A stretch of DNA of 64,000 nucleotides from Streptomyces sp. NBC_00273 (GCF_036178145.1 NZ_CP108067.1:4216001-4280000); one strand, 5' to 3'. Positions 53,029 through 61,554 are shown, numbered from the stretch's first letter. The notes: a model not told the origin generated them from the sequence alone. Numbers and translations: made by a program.

Positions 53029-54512
53029 CGGGGGTCTCCTGGGCTCTGCCACTGCGGGTTCGGGTGGGGCTCGTACGGGCGGGGCGGCCAGGGCTCCCCG
53101 TACTGCTGCTGCGGGTAGGGGCCCTGGTGCCACTGCCCGTCCGGCTGCGGCGGGTGGACGTACTGCCGCGGCACGGGGGGCTGCGCGAACCGGGCTTCCT
53201 GGGCGGCGCTGAGGTCGGCGTACGGGTCGAGGTGCGGTACGTACAGCGGTGCCACGGGGGCGGCCTGCCGGGGTACGGGGGGCTCGCGGTCCGGGGCCGC
53301 CGCGGACGGTTCCTCCCGGTCGGGCTCGTCCTCGAAGCCGGGGAGTTCCGCCAGGTGTTCCAGGAGGATCTCGCCCTGGCCGTGGATGTTGCCGATGGCG
53401 ACCAGGGAGGAGCTCTCGCCCAGGTGGCCGAGCAGCTCGTTCATGAACTCCTCGCCGTCGCGCTGGTCGCCGCCGAGGTCGACGGCGCGCCCGCGCCACT
53501 CGGCCGGGATCGCGTCGATGGCGCTCTTGGCCGGGTGCCCGATCACGAAGACCTTGTCGGGCATCAGGTCCGGGACGATCGCGCCCATCTGGCCGTTGCG
53601 CTCGACGCGGTCCGGGCGGCAGTTGATCACGACGTTGAGGGGGCGGTCGACGGCGCCGAGGTCGAGGAGCTGGTTGATGTTCATCAGCGTCGACTCGGGG
53701 TCGTTGGCGGCGAAGACGTTGGCGAAGCGGACCCGCTTGCCGCCGGGGGCCACGTACCGCTCGACGGAGAGCACGCCGGGGTCCGGCGGGGCGTCGTACA
53801 TCCCCTGGAGGGCGGTCTCGCGGTCGACGCCGAGGAGCTCGGCGACGGTGAGCGCGATGGCGACGTTCTCCTTGAAGGTGAACCAGCTGAAGCCGCGCAG
53901 CTCGTCGTCGCTGACCGTGTCGGGGTCGGCGTAGACGAGCGTGCAGTTGCGCGCGTCGGCCTCCTCCTGGAGGACGTGGAAGCGCTCCTTCTCGGCGGTG
54001 ACGCAGATCCCGCCGTGCGGCATCGAGCGCGACAGGGAGCGCGCGATGTCGTCGAGGGTGGGTCCCATCTCGGCGACGTGGTCCTCGCGGACGTTGCACA
54101 GGACGCCGATGGTCGACTGGATCAGCTTCGACTGGTTGATCTCCTGGAGCGCGGGCATGACCGCCATGCACTCCATGACCAGTGCGTGCGGCTGGTAGGC
54201 CGCGGCGCGCCGGACGATGCCGATCTGTTCGACGACGTTGGCGATGCCGAACTTCCGGTAGACGGGCTCCTCGGTGGCGTCCGGGTGGATGAAGCGGGCC
54301 GCGGTGCCGGTGGTCTTGGCGACCGTCAGCAGCCCGCCGCCGCGCAGGGCGCCCGCGCACAGCCGGGTGATGGAGCTCTTGCCGCGGATGCCGTTGACCA
54401 GCACCCGGTTCGGTATCTGCGCGAGGTTGGCGTAGTGCCGGCGCTGCTCGACGACGCCCGCGACGAGCATGACCAGGCAGCAGAAGAGCAGCACGCAGTA
54501 GAGGAAGAGCAC
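53025..54512 (-). CDS. CapB/PgsB-like poly-gamma-glutamate synthase (Mur-ligase fold)
   Basis: The 495-residue protein has an N-terminal membrane segment (LFLYCVLLFCCLVMLVAGVV) and a Mur-ligase-type P-loop VLVNGIRGKSSITRL (GIRGKSS ~41-47). LVMECMAVMP and VLCNVREDHVAEMGPT match CapB blocks. The enzyme would activate a glutamate carboxylate with ATP and extend a gamma-linked chain at the membrane. Unusually, ~110 C-terminal residues form a Pro/Gln/Tyr-rich tail (YPQQQYGEPWPPRPYEPHPN) absent from Bacillus CapB. GTG 54512 is six bases after the sensor gene's stop. Confidence 0.88.
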   Translation of the reverse strand: MLFLYCVLLFCCLVMLVAGVVEQRRHYANLAQIPNRVLVNGIRGKSSITRLCAGALRGGGLLTVAKTTGTAARFIHPDATEEPVYRKFGIANVVEQIGIVRRAAAYQPHALVMECMAVMPALQEINQSKLIQSTIGVLCNVREDHVAEMGPTLDDIARSLSRSMPHGGICVTAEKERFHVLQEEADARNCTLVYADPDTVSDDELRGFSWFTFKENVAIALTVAELLGVDRETALQGMYDAPPDPGVLSVERYVAPGGKRVRFANVFAANDPESTLMNINQLLDLGAVDRPLNVVINCRPDRVERNGQMGAIVPDLMPDKVFVIGHPAKSAIDAIPAEWRGRAVDLGGDQRDGEEFMNELLGHLGESSSLVAIGNIHGQGEILLEHLAELPGFEDEPDREEPSAAAPDREPPVPRQAAPVAPLYVPHLDPYADLSAAQEARFAQPPVPRQYVHPPQPDGQWHQGPYPQQQYGEPWPPRPYEPHPNPQWQSPGDPR

Positions 54513-54518
54513 GGGGGA

Positions 54519-56825
54519 TCAGTTCCTTCCGGCCGGGGTGGCGCGGCCGGGCGTCCGGCCGGTGGTGCCGCCGGCGGCGTCCCGCTTGCGCTGCTCCAGC
54601 AGCTGCAGGCGGATGACTTCGAGGCTGCGGGTGACGGCGCCGACCTCGTCGTGGTGGGTCGGGTAGACGACGGTGCGGCGGTCGCCGTCGGCCAGGGCCT
54701 CCGCACGTCGGGCGAGGTCGCGCAGCGGCCGCACCACGATGATGTGGATCCAGCCGAGGCAGGCCACGGCGCCCGTGAGGCCGAGCAGTCCGGCCAGGAC
54801 GGTGCGGTTCTGGGTGGTGTACGCGGGGATCTCCAGGCCCTTGGCCGGCTGCCAGGTGACGACGGTCCACTCCAGGGGCTGGGCCACGCCGCCGCCGGTC
54901 ATCGGCGCCGCGGCGGCGATGGAGACGCCGCCGTCGCGGAGCAGGGCGCTCTTGGCGCGCGGTCCCTTGTCCGTCTTCTCCTCGGCGGCGCCCTTGCCGT
55001 CCGCGCCGCTCTTGTCGTTGGCGGAGCGCACCAGGGCGTCGAGCCCCGCGTCCGAGAGCGACGTGAAGGCCCGGTAGCCGTTGTTGCCGCCGATCACCCG
55101 GTGCTCCGCGTCGACGACGCGGACCTCGCCCAGGCCGGGCCGCTTGAGCAGGGCGTTGAGGAAGTCGATGCGCAGCTCGCCGACGACGGCGGCGCCGGCC
55201 AGGCCGGGAGCCTCGGCGTACTCGGTGATGACCGGCCGGTTGCCGCTGTCGACCAGGGTCACGGGCTGCTTCGAGGGGCCCTTGCCGGCGGGGTGGTGGG
55301 GCGTGCCGCCGGCGCGGGCCAGGACGGTGCCGTCGGCGCTCAGGACGTAGAGGGATTCGTAGCGTCCGTGCTGGGTCCGGGTGCGTTCCAGCAGCTTGGT
55401 CAGCTCGGCGGGCGTGGTCCCGTCGCTGATGACCGAGGCGACGGAGGTGAGGTCGGCGTGTCCTTCGTTGAGGGCGCGGCGTACCCGGTCGGCCAGGGTG
55501 TCGGTGCGTTCGCGCTGGTCCTCGACGACCGTCTTGGGCACGGCGACGGAGGCGCCCGCGCGGTTGAGCGTCAGCAGGAGCGGTGCCGACCACACCAGGA
55601 GCAGGATCCCGCACACCCCGAGGAGGGCGCGGGTCCCGATCCGGGCGCGGCGGCCCCGGCGGGGGCCGCCGGTTTCCGCTGCGGGCTCGCCGAGGAGCTG
55701 CCGGCGCAGCCGGTCGAGGGCGGCGCCGATGCGGGCGGCCTCGCCGTACTTCGGCACGGTGACCGGTCGGTGCAGGTCGCCGCGGCCGATCCGGCGGCTC
55801 TCCAGGAACAGCCGGAGCAGCGGGCGCTGCACGGTGGTCACGAGCAGGGCCACGGCCAGTGCTCCGAGCACCAGCAGGGCGGCGGACGCGGCGATCCAGA
55901 AGAAGGAGTCGACGGCGGCGGAGCGTTCCTCGGCGACGCCGACGAAGGAGACGACGGTGAGGCCGAGGGCGGACGCGTCGGTGCCCACGCCGGGCTGCGA
56001 ACCGGTGAGCTTCGCGTAGCCGGCCACGGAGCGGTGACCGTCCTTGGAGTCCCCGAGCAGGCTGCCGCTGACGCCCGCGAAGCCGCCGGAGCCGGGCTCC
56101 TTGGCCTGGAGGGGGTGCTGCCCGGCCTTCTGGGCGACGGTCTTCGCGAACTTCCCGAGCTGCTTCTTCTCCTGCGCGGAACCGCCGATGCCGTCGCTGC
56201 CGAGGACCTGGCCGGAGGAGTCGAGGACGGCGATGGCGCGGGACCGGCCCAGGCTGATGCCCGGGACCTTCAGGCTGCTGGAGGCGACCAGGAGCTGCTG
56301 GGGGCGGTCGGGCCAGGACAGCAGGGCGAGGGTGAGCAGGCGGGTCTCGCCGTTCTCCAGCCGGACCATGCGGGGGGCGAGGCCGTTCTCCCCGTCGAGC
56401 GCGGTCAGGTCGAGGGCGGTCAGCGGGAGGTTCTCGCCGCGCTGCGCCTCCAGACGGCCCGACTTGATCTCGATCACGGCCGTGCCGCGCCACTTCTGGT
56501 AGACGCTGCCGAGCTTGTCGAGCACGGAGTCGGGCGAGACCGGTTCGCCGGAGCTGAACAGGGAGGCGGTCCTGCCGATGTCCGTGATGCTCTCGTCCAG
56601 GGAGGCGCGCAGGGCGATGGCGCCGTCCTCCGCGAAGTACTGCTGGGAGGTGAGGACCGCCGGCGGTACGGGCTCCCGGCCCACGTGTCCGAGTTGGAAC
56701 GCGGTGAGGGCGGCGAGGGCCAGCAGCAGGGCGGACAGGGCGGCGATGGGCGGACGGATGCCGCCCAGCAGCGACATGTCAGCCCGAAGGCGGGTCCGGT
56801 GCCGCCTCGATCGCGACGCGGCCAA
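54519..56825 (-). CDS. Double-sensor, double-HAMP membrane receptor without output domain
   Basis: The 768-residue protein has two consecutive modules of membrane span, extracytoplasmic cache-like domain, membrane span and HAMP-like segment. Spans: PPIAALSALLLALAALTAFQ, FFWIAASAALLVLGALAVAL, ALLGVCGILLLVWSAPLLLT, TVLAGLLGLTGAVACLGWIH. HAMP-type segments: RPLLRLFLESRRIGRGDLHR and RPLRDLARRAEALADGDRRT. No kinase, cyclase, phosphatase or methyl-accepting domain follows; it ends in a basic tail. TTG 56825 is preceded by AGAGGAG; ATG 56777 is a weaker alternative. As first gene of the capB-capC operon, it may relay an external signal to the synthase. Confidence 0.85.
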   Translation of the reverse strand: MAASRSRRHRTRLRADMSLLGGIRPPIAALSALLLALAALTAFQLGHVGREPVPPAVLTSQQYFAEDGAIALRASLDESITDIGRTASLFSSGEPVSPDSVLDKLGSVYQKWRGTAVIEIKSGRLEAQRGENLPLTALDLTALDGENGLAPRMVRLENGETRLLTLALLSWPDRPQQLLVASSSLKVPGISLGRSRAIAVLDSSGQVLGSDGIGGSAQEKKQLGKFAKTVAQKAGQHPLQAKEPGSGGFAGVSGSLLGDSKDGHRSVAGYAKLTGSQPGVGTDASALGLTVVSFVGVAEERSAAVDSFFWIAASAALLVLGALAVALLVTTVQRPLLRLFLESRRIGRGDLHRPVTVPKYGEAARIGAALDRLRRQLLGEPAAETGGPRRGRRARIGTRALLGVCGILLLVWSAPLLLTLNRAGASVAVPKTVVEDQRERTDTLADRVRRALNEGHADLTSVASVISDGTTPAELTKLLERTRTQHGRYESLYVLSADGTVLARAGGTPHHPAGKGPSKQPVTLVDSGNRPVITEYAEAPGLAGAAVVGELRIDFLNALLKRPGLGEVRVVDAEHRVIGGNNGYRAFTSLSDAGLDALVRSANDKSGADGKGAAEEKTDKGPRAKSALLRDGGVSIAAAAPMTGGGVAQPLEWTVVTWQPAKGLEIPAYTTQNRTVLAGLLGLTGAVACLGWIHIIVVRPLRDLARRAEALADGDRRTVVYPTHHDEVGAVTRSLEVIRLQLLEQRKRDAAGGTTGRTPGRATPAGRN

Positions 56826-57031
56826 CGCGGGCTCCTCTTCGTTCTGTCCTGGAGCCGGTGCGGCCTAGGGAGTGTGATGATCTGGGCTTGCGGGGCGCGC
56901 GGGGACTGCCGTGCGGGCCTCGGTGCGTCCGGGTCAGCGTGGGCCGGTCGGTCGGCGGGGCCCGGTGGCGGGCGAGCCGGTACGAAGAGCGGAGGGGCGA
57001 GAAGCGGAGCGCATCACTCCGTTATTTTCGT

Positions 57032-58006
57032 ATGACTATGAGCGCTCCACTGACCAGGCGAATAACGATTGCGATTCTGTGCGGCGCCTTCATTGCCCTT
57101 TGTGCCGGTTTGACGCTTTGGGTCGCGAACTCGGGAAGCGCACCGCCGGCCCGCCCGACCGGCCCCGCTCCCCAGCGCTCCGCCGACATCGACCTGGAGC
57201 AGCGGATCGCCCGCTTCACCGCCGGCTTCAGCGAGCGCGGCGGCTACCGCACCCCCACGGACCAGGAACGACTCGCGTTCACCAGGGCGTTCGCCCACCT
57301 GCTCGACGGCGATCCGGAAGCGGCCCGGACCGGCCTGTCCGAGATCGACTTCACCCTCCGCACCGTCACGGACGCCGCCAGCGGACGCCGGTACACCGAG
57401 GTGGCGGACGGGGTGAGTGAATCGGGCCACACCAGCCGCGGCTGGGGCCGGGTGTACGTCGATCTCGACCTGCCCGCACGCTGGTCGGTCCAGGTCCCCC
57501 ACCCCGTCGCCGACGCCCGCACCGAGCTCCTGGGGGCACGGGTGCTGCGCGGCGCACCGGGCGGGGTGCTGGTGCTCGCGGGCGCCCACCGCGATGCGGG
57601 CGAGGGCGGGGCGGCGGACGTGGCACACCGCGACGACTCGGTCTTCCACGGCGTGGTGGAGGAGCTGGCGCGGCGGAACCTACCGGGGGTCCAGCTGCAC
57701 GGGTTCGCCGACGAGTCGTTCCGCGGGCGCGACGCGGTGGTCTCCACGGGCGCCGGCGACAGCGCCGTGGCGGACGCGGAACGGCTGACCGCCGCACTGC
57801 GGCGCGACGGGCTGGAGGTCTGCACGGCGTACTCCGCGCGCTGCAAGCTCGCCGGCCGGGAGAACGAACAGGGCCGGACCGCCGCCGACCGGCAGTCCCG
57901 CTTCCTCCACGTCGAGCTGAACAAGACGCTCCGCGGCGACGACCACGGCCTCGACCGTGCCGCCGCCGCGATCACCACCCTGACGGACCGCTGGTCCCGC
58001 CGCTGA
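57032..58006 (+). CDS. Membrane-anchored metal-hydrolase-like protein, divergent from the CapBC operon
   Basis: The 324-residue product has an N-terminal anchor (ITIAILCGAFIALCAGLTLW) and an extracytoplasmic domain. The second half has clustered acidic and His residues: VPHPVADARTE, VLAGAHRDAGE, DVAHRDDSVFHGVVEEL, LHGFADESF and LHVELNKTLR. This looks like a zinc carboxypeptidase/amidohydrolase-type active site, loosely like poly-gamma-glutamate hydrolases, which end with a similar Glu-x-x-x-x-Arg segment. The match is by motif only. Two ATGs (57032, 57038) are possible and no ribosome-binding site is visible. A depolymerase or processing role is inference. Confidence 0.72.
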   Translation: MTMSAPLTRRITIAILCGAFIALCAGLTLWVANSGSAPPARPTGPAPQRSADIDLEQRIARFTAGFSERGGYRTPTDQERLAFTRAFAHLLDGDPEAARTGLSEIDFTLRTVTDAASGRRYTEVADGVSESGHTSRGWGRVYVDLDLPARWSVQVPHPVADARTELLGARVLRGAPGGVLVLAGAHRDAGEGGAADVAHRDDSVFHGVVEELARRNLPGVQLHGFADESFRGRDAVVSTGAGDSAVADAERLTAALRRDGLEVCTAYSARCKLAGRENEQGRTAADRQSRFLHVELNKTLRGDDHGLDRAAAAITTLTDRWSRR

Positions 58007-58020
58007 GGGGTTCCCGGCGG

Positions 58021-58653
58021 CTACGCCGGGGTCGCCGTGCGGTGGCGGCCCGCCGCGGCCGCAGCCAGGCGGCCGAGGGCCTCGTCGCCCGCGCAGGCGT
58101 GCGCGCCCAGGGCGACGTGGCGGGCCACGATGCCGCGTTCGGCGCGCATCAGCCGCAGGCCCCTGCGCAGCAGGAACGGCACCGACTTGCGGCCTTCCCG
58201 CAGGTCGCGAACCAGCCGGCGGCGGAAGGTCGTCGAGGGGCGCCCCCGCAGGCAGATGGCGTCCGCGAGGAGGCCGAGCTGCTGGCAGCGGGCGACCACG
58301 TCGGCGGCGAAGATGCCCTCCGCGATGAACAGCGGGGTGCGGGCGATGTCGAGGCTCTCGGTGCCCGTGCGGGAGCTCGTCGCGATGTCGTAGACGGGAA
58401 CGTCGGTCCGCCCCGCCGCGCACAGTTCGGCGATCGCGGCGACCGCCGCGTCCGCGTCCCAGGACAGCGGGGAGTCCCAGTCGATGTCGGAGCTGCCCTC
58501 CACCAGCGGAAGGGTGGGGTCGTCGGCTTCCTTGTAGAAGTCGTCGAGGCGCAGCACGGGCAACCCCGAGCGGGCGGCCAGCGACGATTTTCCGGAGCCC
58601 GACGGACCGGTCAGCAGGACGACGCGGGTCGGTGAAGTAGAGGGGGAGCTCAC
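58021..58653 (-). CDS. Uridine-kinase-like P-loop ATPase
   Basis: The 210-residue protein has a P-loop LTGPSGSGKSSLAARSGLPV at ~12-20 and LRLDDFYKEADDPTLPL, the substrate-binding DDFY motif of uridine kinases. SSDIDWDSPLSWD is followed by PVYDIATS, where the Asp is a likely catalytic residue. RPSTTFRRRLVRDLREGRKS is the Arg-rich lid. It probably phosphorylates uridine/cytidine or a related metabolite. GTG 58653 is chosen because the fold begins there. It converges with the hydrolase-like gene 14 bases away. Nearby nucleoside-breakdown genes make a salvage role plausible. Confidence 0.85.
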   Translation of the reverse strand: MSSPSTSPTRVVLLTGPSGSGKSSLAARSGLPVLRLDDFYKEADDPTLPLVEGSSDIDWDSPLSWDADAAVAAIAELCAAGRTDVPVYDIATSSRTGTESLDIARTPLFIAEGIFAADVVARCQQLGLLADAICLRGRPSTTFRRRLVRDLREGRKSVPFLLRRGLRLMRAERGIVARHVALGAHACAGDEALGRLAAAAAGRHRTATPA

Positions 58654-58773
58654 GGGACACCAGTCTGAACCATTCCCCCGGGTAGGGGATCCTCCCGGTG
58701 ACCGGTTGGTGTCCAGGAACACACCTCAACTACGCTGCGTGCGCACGCGACCACGACCTCAGGCGGGATCCCC

Positions 58774-59124
58774 ATGGCACGTCACGCAGCCCCTTCCCTT
58801 CCGAACCGGCTCCGCACCGCCGGACTGACCGTCTCGATGGCCGGCGCGGCCCTGGCGATGGCGGCGGGCGGCGCCCAGGCCGGCGAACTCGACCTCCCGG
58901 CCGCCGTGGCCGGGGTCACCGACCCGATCGCGAACCTCAAGGTGAACCCGCTCGCCCACACCGGCGTGGACCCGCTGGACAACGGCGTGGCGACGAAGGT
59001 CGCCGACTTCCCGTCCGTCGGGACGGGCATGGTCACCGGCATCCTGACCCAGGGGCCCTCGGTCGGCGAACTGCCGACCGCCGCCGCCTCCTCGCTGCTC
59101 GGACCGGTGCTCCCGAAGAAGTAG
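58774..59124 (+). CDS. Small secreted protein of unknown function
   Basis: The 116-residue product has a Sec-type signal peptide (RLRTAGLTVSMAGAALAMAA, cleavage after AQA), leaving ~80 mature residues rich in Val/Ala/Pro (ANLKVNPLAHTGVDPLDNGV). No cysteines or catalytic motifs are present. GGCGGGATC lies ahead of ATG 58774. Short secreted proteins of this kind are common in Streptomyces; the role is unknown. Confidence 0.82.
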   Translation: MARHAAPSLPNRLRTAGLTVSMAGAALAMAAGGAQAGELDLPAAVAGVTDPIANLKVNPLAHTGVDPLDNGVATKVADFPSVGTGMVTGILTQGPSVGELPTAAASSLLGPVLPKK

Positions 59125-59162
59125 GAGCTGACACGGCGAAGGGCACGAGAAGGGCACGAGAA

Positions 59163-59195
59163 GGCCCCGGCAGCGCGGGGGACGCTGCCGGGGCC
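59163..59195. terminator. 13-bp hairpin between convergent genes
   Basis: GGCCCCGGCAGCG pairs perfectly with CGCTGCCGGGGCC across a seven-base loop. It separates the small secreted protein gene from the aldehyde dehydrogenase genes. Two direct GAAGGGCACGA copies lie just before it. Confidence 0.88.
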
Positions 59196-59220
59196 GGTCT
59201 CGTACGGGGTCGTCCCGGAA

Positions 59221-60120
59221 CTAGTAGGACGAGCCGCCCGCGCCCAGCGACCCGGTCGGGTGCCAGACGGTCTTGGTCTCCAGGAACGCCGTCATGCGGG
59301 AGGTGCCCGGGTCGGCGCTCCAATCGTCCACAGGCTGTGGACGAAGGACGCGCTTGAGGTTGTCGGCCGCCGCGACCTCGAGCTCCTTGGCCAGCGCCGC
59401 GTCGGCCCCGGCCAGGTCGATCGCGTTGACGTCCTGGTGGGACGCCAGGTGCGGGCCCATCTCGCCGGCCTTGCCGGACAGGATGTTGACCACGCCGCCG
59501 GGCAGGTCGGAGGTGGCGAGCACCTCACCCAACGACAGGGCCGGCAGCGGGGACTTCTCGCTGGCGATGACGACGACGGTGTTGCCCGTCGCGATCACCG
59601 GGGCGATCACCGAGACCAGTCCCAGGAAGGACGAGTCCTGCGGGGCGACGACCGTGACCACACCGGTCGGCTCCGGGGTGGAGAGGTTGAAGAACGGGCC
59701 CGCGACCGGGTTGGCCCCGCCCACGATCTGGCCGATCTTGTCGGTCCAGCCCGCGTACCAGACCCAGCGGTCGATGGCCGCGTCCACGACCGCGCCCGCC
59801 TTCGACTTCGACAGGCCCTCGGCCTCGCCGACCTCGCGGACGAACTGCTCGCGGCGGCCCTCCAGCATCTCGGCGATGCGGTAGAGGATCTGGCCGCGGT
59901 TGTACGCGGTCGCGCCCGACCAGCCGCCGAAGGCCTTGCGGGCCGCGACGACCGCGTCACGCGCGTCCTTGCGGGAGGACAGGGGGGCGTTGGCCAGCCA
60001 CTTGCCCTTGGAGTCGCTCACCTCGTACACCCGGCCGCTCTCGGAGCGGGGGAACTTGCCCCCGACGTACAGCTTGTAGGTCTTGAAGACGTTCAGACGG
60101 GTCGCAGAAGACTCAGACAT
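59221..60120 (-). CDS. Truncated aldehyde-dehydrogenase-like protein lacking the catalytic domain
   Basis: The 299-residue product covers only the NAD-binding half of the aldehyde dehydrogenase fold: YVGGKFPRSESGRVYEV, RKAFGGWSGATAYNRGQILY, VAPQDSSFLGLVSVIAPVIA and NTVVVIASEKSPLPALSLGE. The usual ~480 residues are not reached, and both the ELGGK glutamate and the catalytic cysteine (GQxC) are missing. The C-terminus is a different short sequence (DDWSADPGTSRMTAFLETKT). It overlaps the full-length paralogue by eight bases and so is co-translated. It may be a structural partner or a decayed enzyme; an intact, well-coded frame favours a retained role. Confidence 0.87.
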   Translation of the reverse strand: MSESSATRLNVFKTYKLYVGGKFPRSESGRVYEVSDSKGKWLANAPLSSRKDARDAVVAARKAFGGWSGATAYNRGQILYRIAEMLEGRREQFVREVGEAEGLSKSKAGAVVDAAIDRWVWYAGWTDKIGQIVGGANPVAGPFFNLSTPEPTGVVTVVAPQDSSFLGLVSVIAPVIATGNTVVVIASEKSPLPALSLGEVLATSDLPGGVVNILSGKAGEMGPHLASHQDVNAIDLAGADAALAKELEVAAADNLKRVLRPQPVDDWSADPGTSRMTAFLETKTVWHPTGSLGAGGSSY

Positions 60121-61549
60121 CGAGGTAGCCCTCCAGGCCGTGGCGGCCGCCCTCGCGGCCGAAGCCCGACTCCTTGTAGCCGCCGAAGGGCGAGGTCGGG
60201 TCGAACTTGTTGAACGTGTTGGCCCAGACGACTCCGGCACGGAGCTGGTTCGCGACCGCGAGGATGCGCGAGCCCTTCTCCGTCCAGATGCCGGCGGACA
60301 GGCCGTACTGGCTGTTGTTGGCCTTGGCGACGGCCTCGTCGGGCGTACGGAAGGTCAGCACGGACAGCACCGGGCCGAAGATCTCGTCGCGGGCGACGGT
60401 GTGCGCCTGGGTGACGTTCGTGAAGAGCGTCGGGGCGAACCAGTAGCCGGAGGACGGCAGCTCGCACGCCGGGGACCAGCGCTCGGCGCCCTCGGCCTCG
60501 CCGGTCTCCGCGAGCGCGGTGATCCGGGCGAGCTGCTCGGCCGAGTTGATCGCGCCGATGTCGGTGTTCTTGTCGAGCGGGTCGCCCAGGCGCAGCGTGG
60601 AGAGGCGGCGCTTGAGGGAGTCCAGCAGCTCGTCGTGGATCGACTCCTGGACCAGCAGGCGGGAGCCCGCGCAGCAGACCTGGCCCTGGTTGAAGAAGAT
60701 GCCGTTGACGATGCCCTCGACGGCCTGGTCGATGGGGGCGTCGTCGAAGACGATGTTGGCGCCCTTGCCGCCCAGCTCCAGGGTGACCTTCTTGTCGGTG
60801 CCGGCGACGTGGCGGGCGATCTTCTTGCCCACGGCGGTCGAGCCGGTGAAGGCGACCTTGTTGACGTCCGGGTGCTCGACGAGGGCCGCGCCCGCGTCGC
60901 CGTAACCGGTGAGGATGTTGACGACGCCCTTGGGCAGGCCCGCCTGACGGCAGATGTCCGCGAAGAACAGCGCGGAGAGGGGGGTCGTCTCGGCGGGCTT
61001 CAGCACGACGGTGTTGCCCGTGGCGAGCGCCGGGGCGATCTTCCAGGCCAGCATCAGCAGCGGGAAGTTCCACGGGATGACCTGGCCGGCCACGCCGAGC
61101 GGGCGCGGGTTCGGGCCGTAGCCCGCGTGGTCGAGCTTGTCGGCCCAGCCCGCGTAGTAGAAGAAGTGCGCGGCGACCAGGGGGAGGTCCGCGTCGCGGG
61201 TCTCCTTGATCGGCTTGCCGTTGTCCAGGGTCTCCAGGACGGCGAGCTCGCGGCTGCGCTCCTGGATGATCCTGGCGATGCGGAAGAGGTACTTGGCGCG
61301 CTCGGAGCCCGGCAGCGCGGACCAGGAGGCGAAGGCCTTGCGGGCGGCCTTGACGGCACGGTCCACGTCGGCGGCGCCCGCCTGGGCGACCTCGGCGAGG
61401 ACCTCTTCGCTGCTCGGCGAGACGGTCTTGAAGACCTTGCCGTCGGCGGCGTCGGTGAACTCACCGTCGATGAAGAGCCCGTAGGAGGGGGCGATGTCGA
61501 CGACCGAGCGGGACTCGGGAGCCGGTGCGTACTCGAATGCAGATGCCAT
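60113..61549 (-). CDS. Aldehyde dehydrogenase (NAD-dependent)
   Basis: The 478-residue enzyme has all catalytic features: VIPWNFPLLM (Asn for the oxyanion), VAFTGSTAVGKKIARHVAGT (cofactor loop), TLELGGKGANIVFDD (general-base Glu) and FFNQGQVCCAGSRLLVQ (nucleophile Cys). The end has VWANTFNKFDPTSPFGGYKE. It lies five bases after deoC, so its likely job is oxidising acetaldehyde released when DeoC splits deoxyribose 5-phosphate. The ATG at 61549 has no competing start. The truncated paralogue overlaps its end. Confidence 0.94.
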   Translation of the reverse strand: MASAFEYAPAPESRSVVDIAPSYGLFIDGEFTDAADGKVFKTVSPSSEEVLAEVAQAGAADVDRAVKAARKAFASWSALPGSERAKYLFRIARIIQERSRELAVLETLDNGKPIKETRDADLPLVAAHFFYYAGWADKLDHAGYGPNPRPLGVAGQVIPWNFPLLMLAWKIAPALATGNTVVLKPAETTPLSALFFADICRQAGLPKGVVNILTGYGDAGAALVEHPDVNKVAFTGSTAVGKKIARHVAGTDKKVTLELGGKGANIVFDDAPIDQAVEGIVNGIFFNQGQVCCAGSRLLVQESIHDELLDSLKRRLSTLRLGDPLDKNTDIGAINSAEQLARITALAETGEAEGAERWSPACELPSSGYWFAPTLFTNVTQAHTVARDEIFGPVLSVLTFRTPDEAVAKANNSQYGLSAGIWTEKGSRILAVANQLRAGVVWANTFNKFDPTSPFGGYKESGFGREGGRHGLEGYLDV

Positions 61550-61554
61550 GGTGA

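Noticed and set aside
52546..56493. A single 1,315-codon frame ending in the CapC-like sequence
   Set aside because: Only its last 160 codons are coding. The rest is out of frame with capB and the receptor; the TTG at 53028 with AGGAG is the real start.
53064..57035. Plus-strand open frame of over 1,300 codons opposite capB and the receptor
   Set aside because: It is antisense to genes with clear CapB and HAMP features, and its translation is low-complexity Val/Gly/Arg/Glu.
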